In this document: in pieces, positions 25,301 to 37,240 of the stretch | Layout of the letters: each line of letters starts with the position of its first letter | Numbering within the stretch: the stretch's first letter is position 1 | Assembly: GCA_920105625.2 (NCBI GenBank) | Contig: OV050032.1 | Span: forward strand, 88,768,542-88,832,541 | Origin: Clusia tigrina | Taxonomy: Eukaryota > Arthropoda > Insecta > Diptera > Clusiidae | Reading direction: 5' to 3' | DNA: 64,000 bases | Notes under the pieces: model-generated | Seen by the model: the letters and a program-made list of their open reading frames with translations, nothing else | What the model was told of the DNA's origin: nothing | Databases searched by the model: none | Made by a program: the position numbers and the translations under genes

Positions 25301-27244
25301 TATCAAAGTTTGCAACATACAAATGCTTGTAACTTTTTACTGGAGCGTCATAAAACCTTGAAATTTTGTAACAATAAAGTACTCGAGCCTCTTGTCAATT
25401 TAAGCTATCGCTCAAAGCTATGCTACCCTTGTGTCCCAAATCAAACACTGATAAAACTTCAAATGGCCCTAACTTCTATACGGTACGTCCTACACCTATC
25501 AAAGATTGCAACATACAAATGCTTGGAACTTTTTACTGGAGCGTCATAAAACCTTGAAATTTTGTAACAATAAAGTACTCGAGCCTCTTGTCAATTTAAG
25601 TTATCGCTCAAAGCTATGCTACCCTTGAGTCCCAAATCAAACACTGATAAAACTTCAAATGGCCCTAACTTCTATACGGTACGTCCTACACCTATCAAAG
25701 TTTGTAACATGCAAATGCTTGTAACTTTTTACTGGAGCGTCATAAAACCTTGACATTTTGTAACACTAAAGTACTCGAGCCTCTTGTCAATTTAAGTTAT
25801 CGCTCAAAGCTATGCTACCCTTGAGTCCCAAATCAAACACTGATAAAACTTCAAATGGCCGTAACTTCTATACGGTACGTCCTACACCTATCAAAGTTTG
25901 CAACATACAAATGCTTGTAACTTTTTACTGGAGCGTCATAAAACCTTGACATTTTGTAACAATAAAGAACTCGAGCCTCTTGTCAATTTAAGTTATCGCT
26001 CAAGACTATGCTACCCTTGAGTCCCAAATCAAACACTGATAAAACTTCAAATGGCCGTAACTTCTATACGTTACGTGCTACCCCTATCAAAGTTTGCAAC
26101 ATACAAATGCTTGTAACATTTTACTGGAGCGTCATAAAACCTTGAAATTTTGTAACAATAAAGTACTCGAGCCTCTTGAAAATTTAAGCTATCGCTCAAA
26201 GCTATGCTACCCTTGAGTCCCAAATCAAACACTGATAAAACTTCAAATGGCCCTAACTTCTATACGGTACGACCTACAACTATCAACGTTTGCAACATAC
26301 AAATACTTGTAACTTTTTACTGGATCGTCATAAAACTTTAAAATTTTGTAACAATAAAGTACTCGAGCCTCTTGTCAATTTAAACTATCGCTCAAAGCTA
26401 TGCTGCCCTTGAGTCCCAAATCAAACACTGATAAAACTTCAAATGGCCCTAACTTCTATACGGTACGTCCTACACCTATCAAAGTTTGCAACATACAAAT
26501 GCTTGTAACTTTTTACTGGAGTGTCATAAAACCTTGAAATTTTGTAACAATAAAGTACTCGAGCCTCTTGTCAATTTAAGCTATCGCTCAAAGCTATGCT
26601 ACCCTTGTGTCCCAAATCAAACACTGATAAAACTTCAAATGGCCCTAACTTCTATACGGTACGTCCTACACCTATCAAAGATTGCAACATAGAAATGCTT
26701 GGAACTTTTTACTGGAGCGTCATAAAACCTTGAAATTTTGTAACAATAAAGTACTCGAGCCTCTTGTCAATTTAAGTTATCGCTCAAAGCTATGCTACCC
26801 TTGAGTCCCAAATCAAACACTGATAAAACTTCAAATGGCCCTAACTTCTATACGGTACGTCCTACACCTATCAAAGTTTGTAACATGCAAATGCTTGTAA
26901 CTTTTTACTGGAGCGTCATAAAACCTTGACATTTTTTAACAATAAAGTACTCGAGCCTCTTGTCAATTTAAGTTATCGCTCAAAGCTATGCTACCCTTGA
27001 GTCCCAAATCAAACACTGATAAAACTTCAAATGGCCGTAACTTCTATACGTTACGTCCTACCCCTATCAAAGTTTGCAACATACAAATGCTTGTAACATT
27101 TTACTGGAGCGTCATAAAACCTTGAAATTTTGTAACAATAAAGTACTCGAGCCTCTTGTCAATTTAAGCTATCGCTCAAAGCTATGCTACCCTTGAGTCC
27201 CAAATCAAACACTGATAAAACTTCAAATGGCCCTAACTTCTATA
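22345..27244 (+). repeat. 25-monomer (4,900-bp) duplicated block, copy 1
   Basis: It contains S', V, R', S, T, K, L, ATAGTTG type, V-like, I, J, A/B hybrid, C, F, G, A, B, C, D, E, F, A, B, C and E. Private marks shared with copy 2 include AAATTTTTTAAC with GAGTCTATTG (22737), GAGCAACTT (22933), CTTTCGGTC (23325), GTCACAAATAG (23717), TTTACTAGAG (23913), TATCAGAG (25089), ACGTGCTAC (26069), and CATAGAAATG (26657). Homology starts roughly at 22370, inside the first unit. Confidence 0.95.
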
Positions 27245-27440
27245 CGGTACGACCTACAACTATCAACGTTTGCAATATACTAACGCTTGTAACTTTTTAC
27301 TGGAGCGTCATAAAACCTTGAAATTTTGTAACAATAAAGTACTCGAGCCTCTTGTCAATTTAAGCTATCGCTCAAAGCTATGCTGCCCTTGAGTCCCAAA
27401 TCAAACACTGATAAAACTACAAATTGCCCTATCTTCTATA
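27245..27440 (+). repeat. Chimeric monomer at the 4,900-bp duplication junction
   Basis: The F front (CGACC, CAACGTTTG) continues as S' (CAATATACTAACGC, GGAGCG, then AACTACAAATTG). The parental sequences are present intact at 22345 (S') and 32145 (F). Confidence 0.9.
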
Positions 27441-30400
27441 CGGTACGTTCTACACCTATCAAAGTTTGCAACGTACAAATGCTTGTAACTTTTTACTGGA
27501 GCGTCATAAAACCTTGACATTTTGTAACAATAAAGTACTCGAGCCTCTTGTCAATTTAAGCTATCGCTCACAGCTATGCTACCCTTGAGTCCCAAATCAA
27601 ACACTGATAAAACTTCAAATGGCCCTAACTTCTATACGGTACGTCCTACACCTATCAAAGTTTGCAACATACAAGTGCTTGTAACTTTTTACTGGAGCGT
27701 CATAAAACCTTGAAATTTTTTAACAATAAAGTACTCGAGTCTATTGTCAATTTAAGCTGTCGCTCAAAGCTATGCTACCCTTGAGTCCCAAATCAAACAC
27801 TGATAAAACTTCAAATGGCCCTAACTTCTATACGGTACGTCCTACAACTATCAAAGTTTGCAATATACTAACGCTTGTAACTTTTTACTGGATCGTCATA
27901 AAACCTTGAAATTTTGTAACAATAAAGAACTCGAGCAACTTATCAATTTAAACTATCGCTCAAAGCTATGCTACACTTGAGTCCCAAATCAAACACTGAT
28001 AAAACTTCAAATTTCCCTAACTTCTATACGGTACGTTCTACACCTATCAAAGTTTGCAACATACAAATGCTTGTAACTTTTTACTGGAGCGTCATAAAAC
28101 CTTGAAATTTTGTAACAATAAAGTACTCGAGCCTCTTGTCAATTTAAGCTATCGCACAAAGTTATGCTGCCCTTGAGTAACAAATCAAACACTGATAAAA
28201 CTTCAAATGGCCCTAACTTCTATACGGTACGTCCTACACCTATCAAAGATTGCAACATACAAATGCTTGTAACTTTTTACTGGAGCGTCATAAAACCTTG
28301 AAATTTTGTAACAATAAAGTACTCGAGCCTCTTGTCAATTTAAGCTTTCGGTCAAAGCTATGCTGCCCTTGAGTCCCAAATCAAACACTGCTAAAACTTC
28401 AAATGGCCCTAACTTCTATACGTTACGTTCTACACCTATCAAAGTTTGCAACATACAAATGCTTGTAACTTTTTACTGGAGCGTCATAAAACCTTGAAAT
28501 TTTGTAACAATAAAGTACTCGAGCCTCTTGTCAATTTAAGCTATCGCTCAAAGCTGTGCTACCCTTGAGTCCCAAATCAAACACTGCTAAAACTTCAAAT
28601 AGCCCTAACTTCTATACGTTACGTCCTACACCTTTCAAAGTTTGCAACATACAAATGCTTGTAACTTTTTACTGGAGCGTCACAAATAGTTGAAATTTTG
28701 TAACAATAAAGTACTCGAGCCTCTTGTCAATTTAAACTATCTCTCAAAGCTATGCTACCCTTGAGTCCCAAATCAAACACTGATAAAACTTCAAATTGCC
28801 CTATCTTCTATACGGTACGTTCTACACCTATCAAAGTTTGCAACGTACAAATGCTTGTAACTTTTTACTAGAGCGTCATAAAACCTTGACATTTTGTAAC
28901 AATAAAGAACTCGAGCCTCTTGTCAATTTAAGCTATCGCTCACAGCTATGCTACCCTTGAGTCCCAAATCAAACACTGATAAAACTTCAAATGGCCCTAA
29001 CTTCTATGCGGTACGACCTACAACTATCAAAGTTTGCAACATACAAATGCTTGTAACTTTTTACTGGATCGTCATAAAACTTTAAAATTTTGTAACAATA
29101 AAGTACTCGAGCCTCTTGTCAATTTAAGCTATCGCTCAAAGCTATGCTACCCTTGAGTCCCAAATCAAACACTGATAAAACTTCAAATTGCCCTAACTTC
29201 TATATGGTACGTTCTACACCTATCAAAGTTTGCAACATACAAATGCTTGTAACTTTTTACAGGAGCGTCATAAAACCTTGAAATTTTGTAACTATAAAGT
29301 TCTCGAGCCTCTTGTCAATTTAAGCTATCGCTCAAAGCTATGCTACCCTTGAGTCCCAAATCAAACACTGATAAAACTTCAAATGGCCCTAACTTCTATA
29401 CGGTACGTCCTACACCTATCAAAGTTTGCAACATACAAATGCTTGTAACTTTTTACTGGAGTGTCATAAAACCTTGAAATTTTGTAACAATAAAGTACTC
29501 GAGCCTCTTGTCAATTTAAGTTATCGCTCAAAGCTATGCTACCCTTGAGTCCCAAATCAAACACTGATAAAACTTCAAATGGCCCTAACTTCTATACGGT
29601 ACGTCCTACACCTATCAAAGTTTGTAACATACAAATGCTTGTAACTTTTTACTGGAGCGTCATAAAACCTTGACATTTTGTAACAATAAAGTACTCGAGC
29701 CTCTTGTCAATTTAAGCTATCGCTCAAAGCTATGCTACCCTTGAGTCCCAAATAAAACACTGATAAAACTTCAAATGGCCCTAACTTCGATACGGTACGA
29801 CCTACAACTATCAAAGTTTGCAACATACAAATACTTGTAACTTTTTACTGGATCGTCATAAAACTTTAAAATTTTGTAACAATAAAGTACTCGAGCCTCT
29901 TGTCAATTTAAACTATCGCTCAAAGCTATGCTACCCGTGAGTCCCAAATCAAACACTGATAAAACTTCAAATTGCCCAAACTTTTATATGGTACGTTCTA
30001 CACCTATCAGAGTTTCCAACATACAAATGCTTGTAACTTTTTACTGGAGCGTCATAAAACCTTGAAATTTTGTAACAATAAAGTACTCGAGCCTCTTGTC
30101 AATTTAAACTATCGCTCAAACCTATGCTGCCCTTGAGTCCCAAATCAAATACTGATAAAACTTCAAATGGCACTAACTTCTATACGGTACGTCCTACACC
30201 TATCAAAGTTTGCAACATACAAATGCTTGTAACTTTTTACTGGAGTGTCATAAAACCTTGAAATTTTGTAACAATAAAGTACTCGAGCCTCTTGTCAATT
30301 TAAGCTATCGCTCAAAGCTATGCTACCCTTGTGTCCCAAATCAAACACTGATAAAACTTCAAATGGCCCTAACTTCTATACGGTACGTCCTACACCTATC

Positions 30401-32144
30401 AAAGATTGCAACATACAAATGCTTGGAACTTTTTACTGGAGCGTCATAAAACCTTGAAATTTTGTAACAATAAAGTACTCGAGCCTCTTGTCAATTTAAG
30501 TTATCGCTCAAAGCTATGCTACCCTTGAGTCCCAAATCAAACACTGATAAAACTTCAAATGGCCCTAACTTCTATACGGTACGTCCTACACCTATCAAAG
30601 TTTGTAACATGCAAATGCTTGTAACTTTTTACTGGAGCGTCATAAAACCTTGACATTTTGTAACAATAAAGTACTCGAGCCTCTTGTCAATTTAAGTTAT
30701 CGCTCAAAGCTATGCTACCCTTGAGTCCCAAATCAAACACTGATAAAACTTCAAATGGCCGTAACTTCTATACGGTACGTCCTACACCTATCAAAGTTTG
30801 CAACATACAAATGCTTGTAACTTTTTACTGGAGCGTCATAAAACCTTGACATTTTGTAACAATAAAGAACTCGAGCCTCTTGTCAATTTAAGTTATCGCT
30901 CAAGACTATGCTACCCTTGAGTCCCAAATCAAACACTGATAAAACTTCAAATGGCCGTAACTTCTATACGTTACGTGCTACCCCTATCAAAGTTTGCAAC
31001 ATACAAATGCTTGTAACATTTTACTGGAGCGTCATAAAACCTTGAAATTTTGTAACAATAAAGTACTCGAGCCTCTTGAAAATTTAAGCTATCGCTCAAA
31101 GCTATGCTACCCTTGAGTCCCAAATCAAACACTGATAAAACTTCAAATGGCCCTAACTTCTATACGGTACGACCTACAACTATCAACGTTTGCAACATAC
31201 AAATACTTGTAACTTTTTACTGGATCGTCATAAAACTTTAAAATTTTGTAACAATAAAGTACTCGAGCCTCTTGTCAATTTAAACTATCGCTCAAAGCTA
31301 TGCTGCCCTTGAGTCCCAAATCAAACACTGATAAAACTTCAAATGGCCCTAACTTCTATACGGTACGTCCTACACCTATCAAAGTTTGCAACATACAAAT
31401 GCTTGTAACTTTTTACTGGAGTGTCATAAAACCTTGAAATTTTGTAACAATAAAGTACTCGAGCCTCTTGTCAATTTAAGCTATCGCTCAAAGCTATGCT
31501 ACCCTTGTGTCCCAAATCAAACACTGATAAAACTTCAAATGGCCCTAACTTCTATACGGTACGTCCTACACCTATCAAAGATTGCAACATAGAAATGCTT
31601 GGAACTTTTTACTGGAGCGTCATAAAACCTTGAAATTTTGTAACAATAAAGTACTCGAGCCTCTTGTCAATTTAAGTTATCGCTCAAAGCTATGCTACCC
31701 TTGAGTCCCAAATCAAACACTGATAAAACTTCAAATGGCCCTAACTTCTATACGGTACGTCCTACACCTATCAAAGTTTGTAACATGCAAATGCTTGTAA
31801 CTTTTTACTGGAGCGTCATAAAACCTTGACATTTTTTAACAATAAAGTACTCGAGCCTCTTGTCAATTTAAGTTATCGCTCAAAGCTATGCTACCCTTGA
31901 GTCCCAAATCAAACACTGATAAAACTTCAAATGGCCGTAACTTCTATACGTTACGTCCTACCCCTATCAAAGTTTGCAACATACAAATGCTTGTAACATT
32001 TTACTGGAGCGTCATAAAACCTTGAAATTTTGTAACAATAAAGTACTCGAGCCTCTTGTCAATTTAAGCTATCGCTCAAAGCTATGCTACCCTTGAGTCC
32101 CAAATCAAACACTGATAAAACTTCAAATGGCCCTAACTTCTATA
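27245..32144 (+). repeat. 25-monomer (4,900-bp) duplicated block, copy 2
   Basis: Matches copy 1 at +4,900. I noticed seven differing sites (copy 1/copy 2): 22768/27668, 23075/27975, 23169-23170/28069-28070, 24228/29128, 24445/29345, 25346/30246 and 25766/30666. The first unit (27245) is a chimera: F front (CGACC, CAACGTTTG) joined to the S' sequence CAATATACTAACGC, marking the crossover at about 27265-27275. Confidence 0.95.
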
Positions 32145-33320
32145 CGGTACGACCTACAACTATCAACGTTTGCAACATACAAATACTTGTAACATTTTAC
32201 TGGATCGTCATAAAACTTTAAAATTTTGTAACAATAAAGTACTCGAGCCTCTTGTCAATTTAAACTATCGCTCAAAGCTATGCTACCCTTGAGTCCCAAA
32301 TCAAACACTGATAAAACTTCAAATTGCCCAAACTTTTATATGGTACGTTCTACACCTATCAAAGTTTCCAACATACAAATGCTTGTAACTTTTTACTGGA
32401 GCGTCATAAAACCTTGAAATTTTGTAACAAAAAAGTACTCGAGACTCTTGTCAATTTAAGCTATCGCTCAAAGCTATGCTGCCCTTGAGTCCCAAATCAA
32501 ACACTGATAAAACTTGAAATGGCCCTAACTTCTATACGGTACGTCCTACACCTATCAAAGATTGCAACATACAAATACTTGGAACTTTTTACTGGAGCGT
32601 CATAAAACCTTGAAATTTTGTAACAATAAAGTGCTCGAGCCTCTTATCAATTTAAGTTATCGCTCAAAGCTATGCTACCCTTGAGTCCCAAATCAAACAC
32701 TGATAAAACTTCAAATGGCCCTAACTTCTATACGGTACGTCCTACACCTATCAAAGTTTGCAACATACAAATGCTTGTAACTTTTTACTGGAGCGTCATA
32801 AAACCTTGACATTTTGTAACAATAAAGTACTCGAGCCTCTTGTCAATTTAAGCTATCGCTCACAGCTATGCTACCCTTGAGTCCCAAATCAAACACTGAT
32901 AAAACTTCAAATGGCCGGAACTTCTATATGGTACGACCTACAACTATCAAAGTTTGCAACATACAAATGCTTGTAACTTTTTACTGGATCGTCATAAAAC
33001 TTAAAAATTTTGTAACAATAAAGTACTCGAGCCTCTTGTAAATTTAAACTTTCGCTCAAAACTATGCTACCCTTGAGTCCCAAATCAAACACTGATAAAA
33101 CTTCAAATTGCCCTAACTTCTATATGGTACGTTCTACACCTATCAAAGTTTGCAACATACAAATGCTTGTAACTTTTTACTGGAGCGTCATAAAACCTTG
33201 AAATTTTGTAACAATAAAGTACTCGAGCGTCTTGTCAATTTAAGCTATCGCTCAAAGCTATGCTGCCCTTGAGTCCCAAATCAAACACTGATAAAACTTC
33301 AAATGGTCCTAACTTCTATA
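32145..33320 (+). repeat. Six-monomer block F-G-H'-78C-M-N
   Basis: F (32145, with TAACATTTTAC), G (32341, AACAAAAAAG and GAGACTC), H' (32537, GTGCTCGAG), a 78C unit with CTCACAGC (32733), M (32929, GGCCGGAAC at its border) and N (33125, GAGCGTCTT). This is the same succession of types as 14897-16072, without O. Confidence 0.88.
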
Positions 33321-35476
33321 CGGTACGTCCTACACCTATCAAAGGTTGCAACATACAAATGCTTGGAACTTTTTACTGGAGCGTCATAAAACCTTGAAAT
33401 TTTGTAACAATAAAGTACTCGAGCCTCTTGTCAATTTAAGTTATCGCTCAAAGCTATGCTACCCTTGAGTCCCAAATCAAACACTGATAAAACTTCAAAT
33501 GGCCCTAACTTCTATACGGTACGTCCTACACCTATCAAAGTTTGCAACATACAAATGCTTGTAACTTTTTACTGGAGCGTCATAAAACCTTGACATTTTG
33601 TAACAATAAAGTACTCGAGCCTCTTGTCAATTTAAGTTATCGCTCAAAGCTATGCTACCCTTGAGTCCCAAATCAAACGCTGATAAAACTTCAAATGGCC
33701 CTAACTTCTATACGGTACGTCCTACACCTATCAAAGTTTTCAACATACAAGTGCTTGTAACTTTTTACTGGAGCGTCATAAAACCTTGAAATTTTGTAAC
33801 AATAAAGTACTCGAGCCTATTGTCAATTTAAGCTGTCGCTCAAAGCTATGCTACCCTTGAGTCCCAAATCAAACACTGATAAAACTTCAAATGGCCCTAA
33901 CTTCTATACGGTACGTCCTACAACTATCAAAGTTTGCAATATACAAACGCTTGTAACTTTTTACTGGATCGTCATAAAACCTTGAAATTTTGTAACAATA
34001 AAGAACTCGAGCCTCTTATCAATTTAAACTATCGCTCAAAGCTATGCTACCCTTGAGTCCCAAATCAAACACTGATAAAACTTCAAATTGCCCTAACTTC
34101 TATACGGTACGTTCTACACCTATCAAAGTTTGCAACATACAAATGCTTGCAACTTTTTACTGGAGCGTCATAAAACCTTGAAATTTTGTAACAATAAAGT
34201 ACTCGAGCCTCTTGTCAATTTAAGCTATCGCACAAAGTTATGCTGCCCTTGAGTAACAAATCAAACACTGATAAAACTTCAAATGGCCCTAACTTCTATA
34301 CGGTACGTCCTACACCTATCAAAGATTGCAACATACAAATGCTTGTAACTTTTTACTGGAGCGTCATAAAACCTTGAAATTTTGTAACAATAAAGTACTC
34401 GAGCCTCTTGTCAATTTAAGCTATCGCTCAAAGCTATGCTACCCTTGAGTCCCAAATCAAACACTGATAAAACTTCAAATGGCCGTAACTTCTCTACGGT
34501 ACGTCCTACACCTATCAAAGTTTGCAACATACAAATGCTTGTAACTTTTTACTGGAGCGTCATAAAACCTTGACATTTTGTAACAATAAAGAACTCGAGC
34601 CTCTTGTCAATTTAAGTTATCGCTTAAGACTATGCTACCCTTGAGTCCCAAATCAAACACTGATAAAACTTCAAATGGCCGTAACTTCTATACGTTACGT
34701 CCTACCCCTATCAAAGTTTGCAACATACAAATGCTTGTAACATTTTACTGGAGCGTCATAAAACCTTGAAATTTTGTAACAATAACGTACTCGAGCCTCT
34801 TGTCAATTTAAGCTATCGCTCAAAGCTATGCTACCCTTGAGTCCCAAATCAAACACTGATAAAACTTCAAATGGCCCTAACTTCTATACGGTACGACCTA
34901 CAACTATCAACGTTTGCAACATACAAATACTTGTAACTTTTTACTGGATCGTCATAAAACTTTAAAATTTTGTAACAATAAAGTACTCGAGCCTCTTGTC
35001 AATTTAAACTATCGCTCAAAGCTATGCTACCCTTGAGTCCCAAATCAAACACTGATAAAACTTCAAATTGCCCTAACTTCTATATGGTACGTTCTACACC
35101 TATCAAAGTTTGCAACATACAAATGCATGTAACTTTTTACTGGAGCGTCATAAAACCTTGAAATTTTGTAACAATAAAGTACTCGAGCGTCTTGTCAATT
35201 TAAGCTATCGCTCAAAGCTATGCTGCCCTTGAGTCCCAAATCAAACACTGATAAAACTTCAAATGGTCCTAACTTCTATACGGTACGTCCTACACCTATC
35301 AAAGTTTGCAACATACAAATGCTTGTAACTTTTTACTGGAACGTCATAAAACCTTGAAATTTTGTAACAATAAAGTACTCGAGCCTCTTGTCAATTTGAG
35401 CTATCGCTCAAAGCTATGCTACCCTTGAGTCCCAAATCAAACACTGATAAAACTTCCAATGGCCCTAACTTCTATA
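33321..35476 (+). repeat. Eleven-monomer block P-Q-R-S-T-U-D-E-F-N-O, copy 1
   Basis: P (33321), Q, R, S, T, U, D (34497, TCTCTACGG and CGCTTAAGAC), E (34693, AATAACGTAC), F (34889), N (35085) and O (35281). The F-to-N border is a junction: F at 34889 ends TTGCCCTAAC with TATATGG instead of its usual TTGCCCAAAC. The first nine units recur at +2,156. Confidence 0.88.
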
Positions 35477-37240
35477 CGGTACGTCCTACACCTATCAAAG
35501 GTTGCAACATACAAATGCTTGGAACTTTTTACTGGAGCGTCATAAAACCTTGAAATTTTGTAACAATAAAGTACTCGAGCCTCTTGTCAATTTAAGTTAT
35601 CGCTCAAAGCTATGCTACCCTTGAGTCCCAAATCAAACACTGATAAAACTTCAAATGGCCCTAACTTCTATACGGTACGTCCTACACCTATCAAAGTTTG
35701 CAACATACAAATGCTTGTAACTTTTTACTGGAGCGTCATAAAACCTTGACATTTTGTAACAATAAAGTACTCGAGCCTCTTGTCAATTTAAGTTATCGCT
35801 CAAAGCTATGCTACCCTTGAGTCCCAAATCAAACACTGATAAAACTTCAAATGGCCCTAACTTCTATACGGTACGTCCTACACCTATCAAAGTTTTCAAC
35901 ATACAAGTGCTTGTAACTTTTTACTGGAGCGTCATAAAACCTTGAAATTTTGTAACAATAAAGTACTCGAGCCTATTGTCAATTTAAGCTGTCGCTCAAA
36001 GCTATGCTACCCTTGAGTCCCAAATCAAACACTGATAAAACTTCAAATGGCCCTAACTTCTATACGGTACGTCCTACAACTATCAAAGTTTGCAATATAC
36101 AAACGCTTGTAACTTTTTACTGGATCGTCATAAAACCTTGAAATTTTGTAACAATAAAGAACTCGAGCCTCTTATCAATTTAAACTATCGCTCAAAGCTA
36201 TGCTACCCTTGAGTCCCAAATCAAACACTGATAAAACTTCAAATTGCCCTAACTTCTATACGGTACGTTCTACACCTATCAAAGTTTGCAACATACAAAT
36301 GCTTGCAACTTTTTACTGGAGCGTCATAAAACCTTGAAATTTTGTAACAATAAAGTACTCGAGCCTCTTGTCAATTTAAGCTATCGCACAAAGTTATGCT
36401 GCCCTTGAGTAACAAATCAAACACTGATAAAACTTCAAATGGCCCTAACTTCTATACGGTACGTCCTACACCTATCAAAGATTGCAACATACAAATGCTT
36501 GTAACTTTTTACTGGAGCATCATAAAACCTTGAAATTTTGTAACAATAAAGTACTCGAGCCTCTTGTCAATTTAAGTTATCGCTCAAAGCTATGCTACCC
36601 TTGAGTCCCAAATCAAACACTGATAAAACTTCAAATGGCCGTAACTTCTCTACGGTACGTCCTACACCTATCAAAGTTTGCAACATACAAATGCTTGTAA
36701 CTTTTTACTGGAGCGTCATAAAACCTTGACATTTTGTAACAATAAAGAACTCGAGCCTCTTGTCAATATAAGTTATCGCTTAAGACTATGCTACCCTTGA
36801 GTCCCAAATCAAACACTGATAAAACTTCAAATGGCCGTAACTTCTATACGTTACGTCCTACCCCTATCAAAGTTTGCAACATACAAATGCTTGTAACATT
36901 TTACTGGAGCGTCATAAAACCTTGAAATTTTGTAACAATAACGTACTCGAGCCTCTTGTCAATTTAAGCTATCGCTCAAAGCTATGCTACCCTTGAGTCC
37001 CAAATCAAACACTGATAAAACTTCAAATGGCCCTAACTTCTATACGGTACGACCTACAACTATCAACGTTTGCAACATACAAATACTTGTAACTTTTTAC
37101 TGGATCGTCATAAAACTTTAAAATTTTGTAACAATAAAGTACTCGAGCCTCTTGTCAATTTAAACTATCGCTCAAAGCTATGCTACCCTTGAGTCCCAAA
37201 TCAAACACTGATAAAACTTCAAATTGCCCAAACTTTTATA
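35477..37240 (+). repeat. Nine-monomer partial copy P-Q-R-S-T-U-D-E-F
   Basis: Matches 33321-35084 at +2,156, sharing TCTCTACGG, CGCTTAAGAC and AATAACGTAC. Copy-specific changes include GAGCATCAT in U near 36515 and GTCAATATAAG in D near 36765. It continues into G at 37241, not N, so the duplication is incomplete. Confidence 0.87.
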
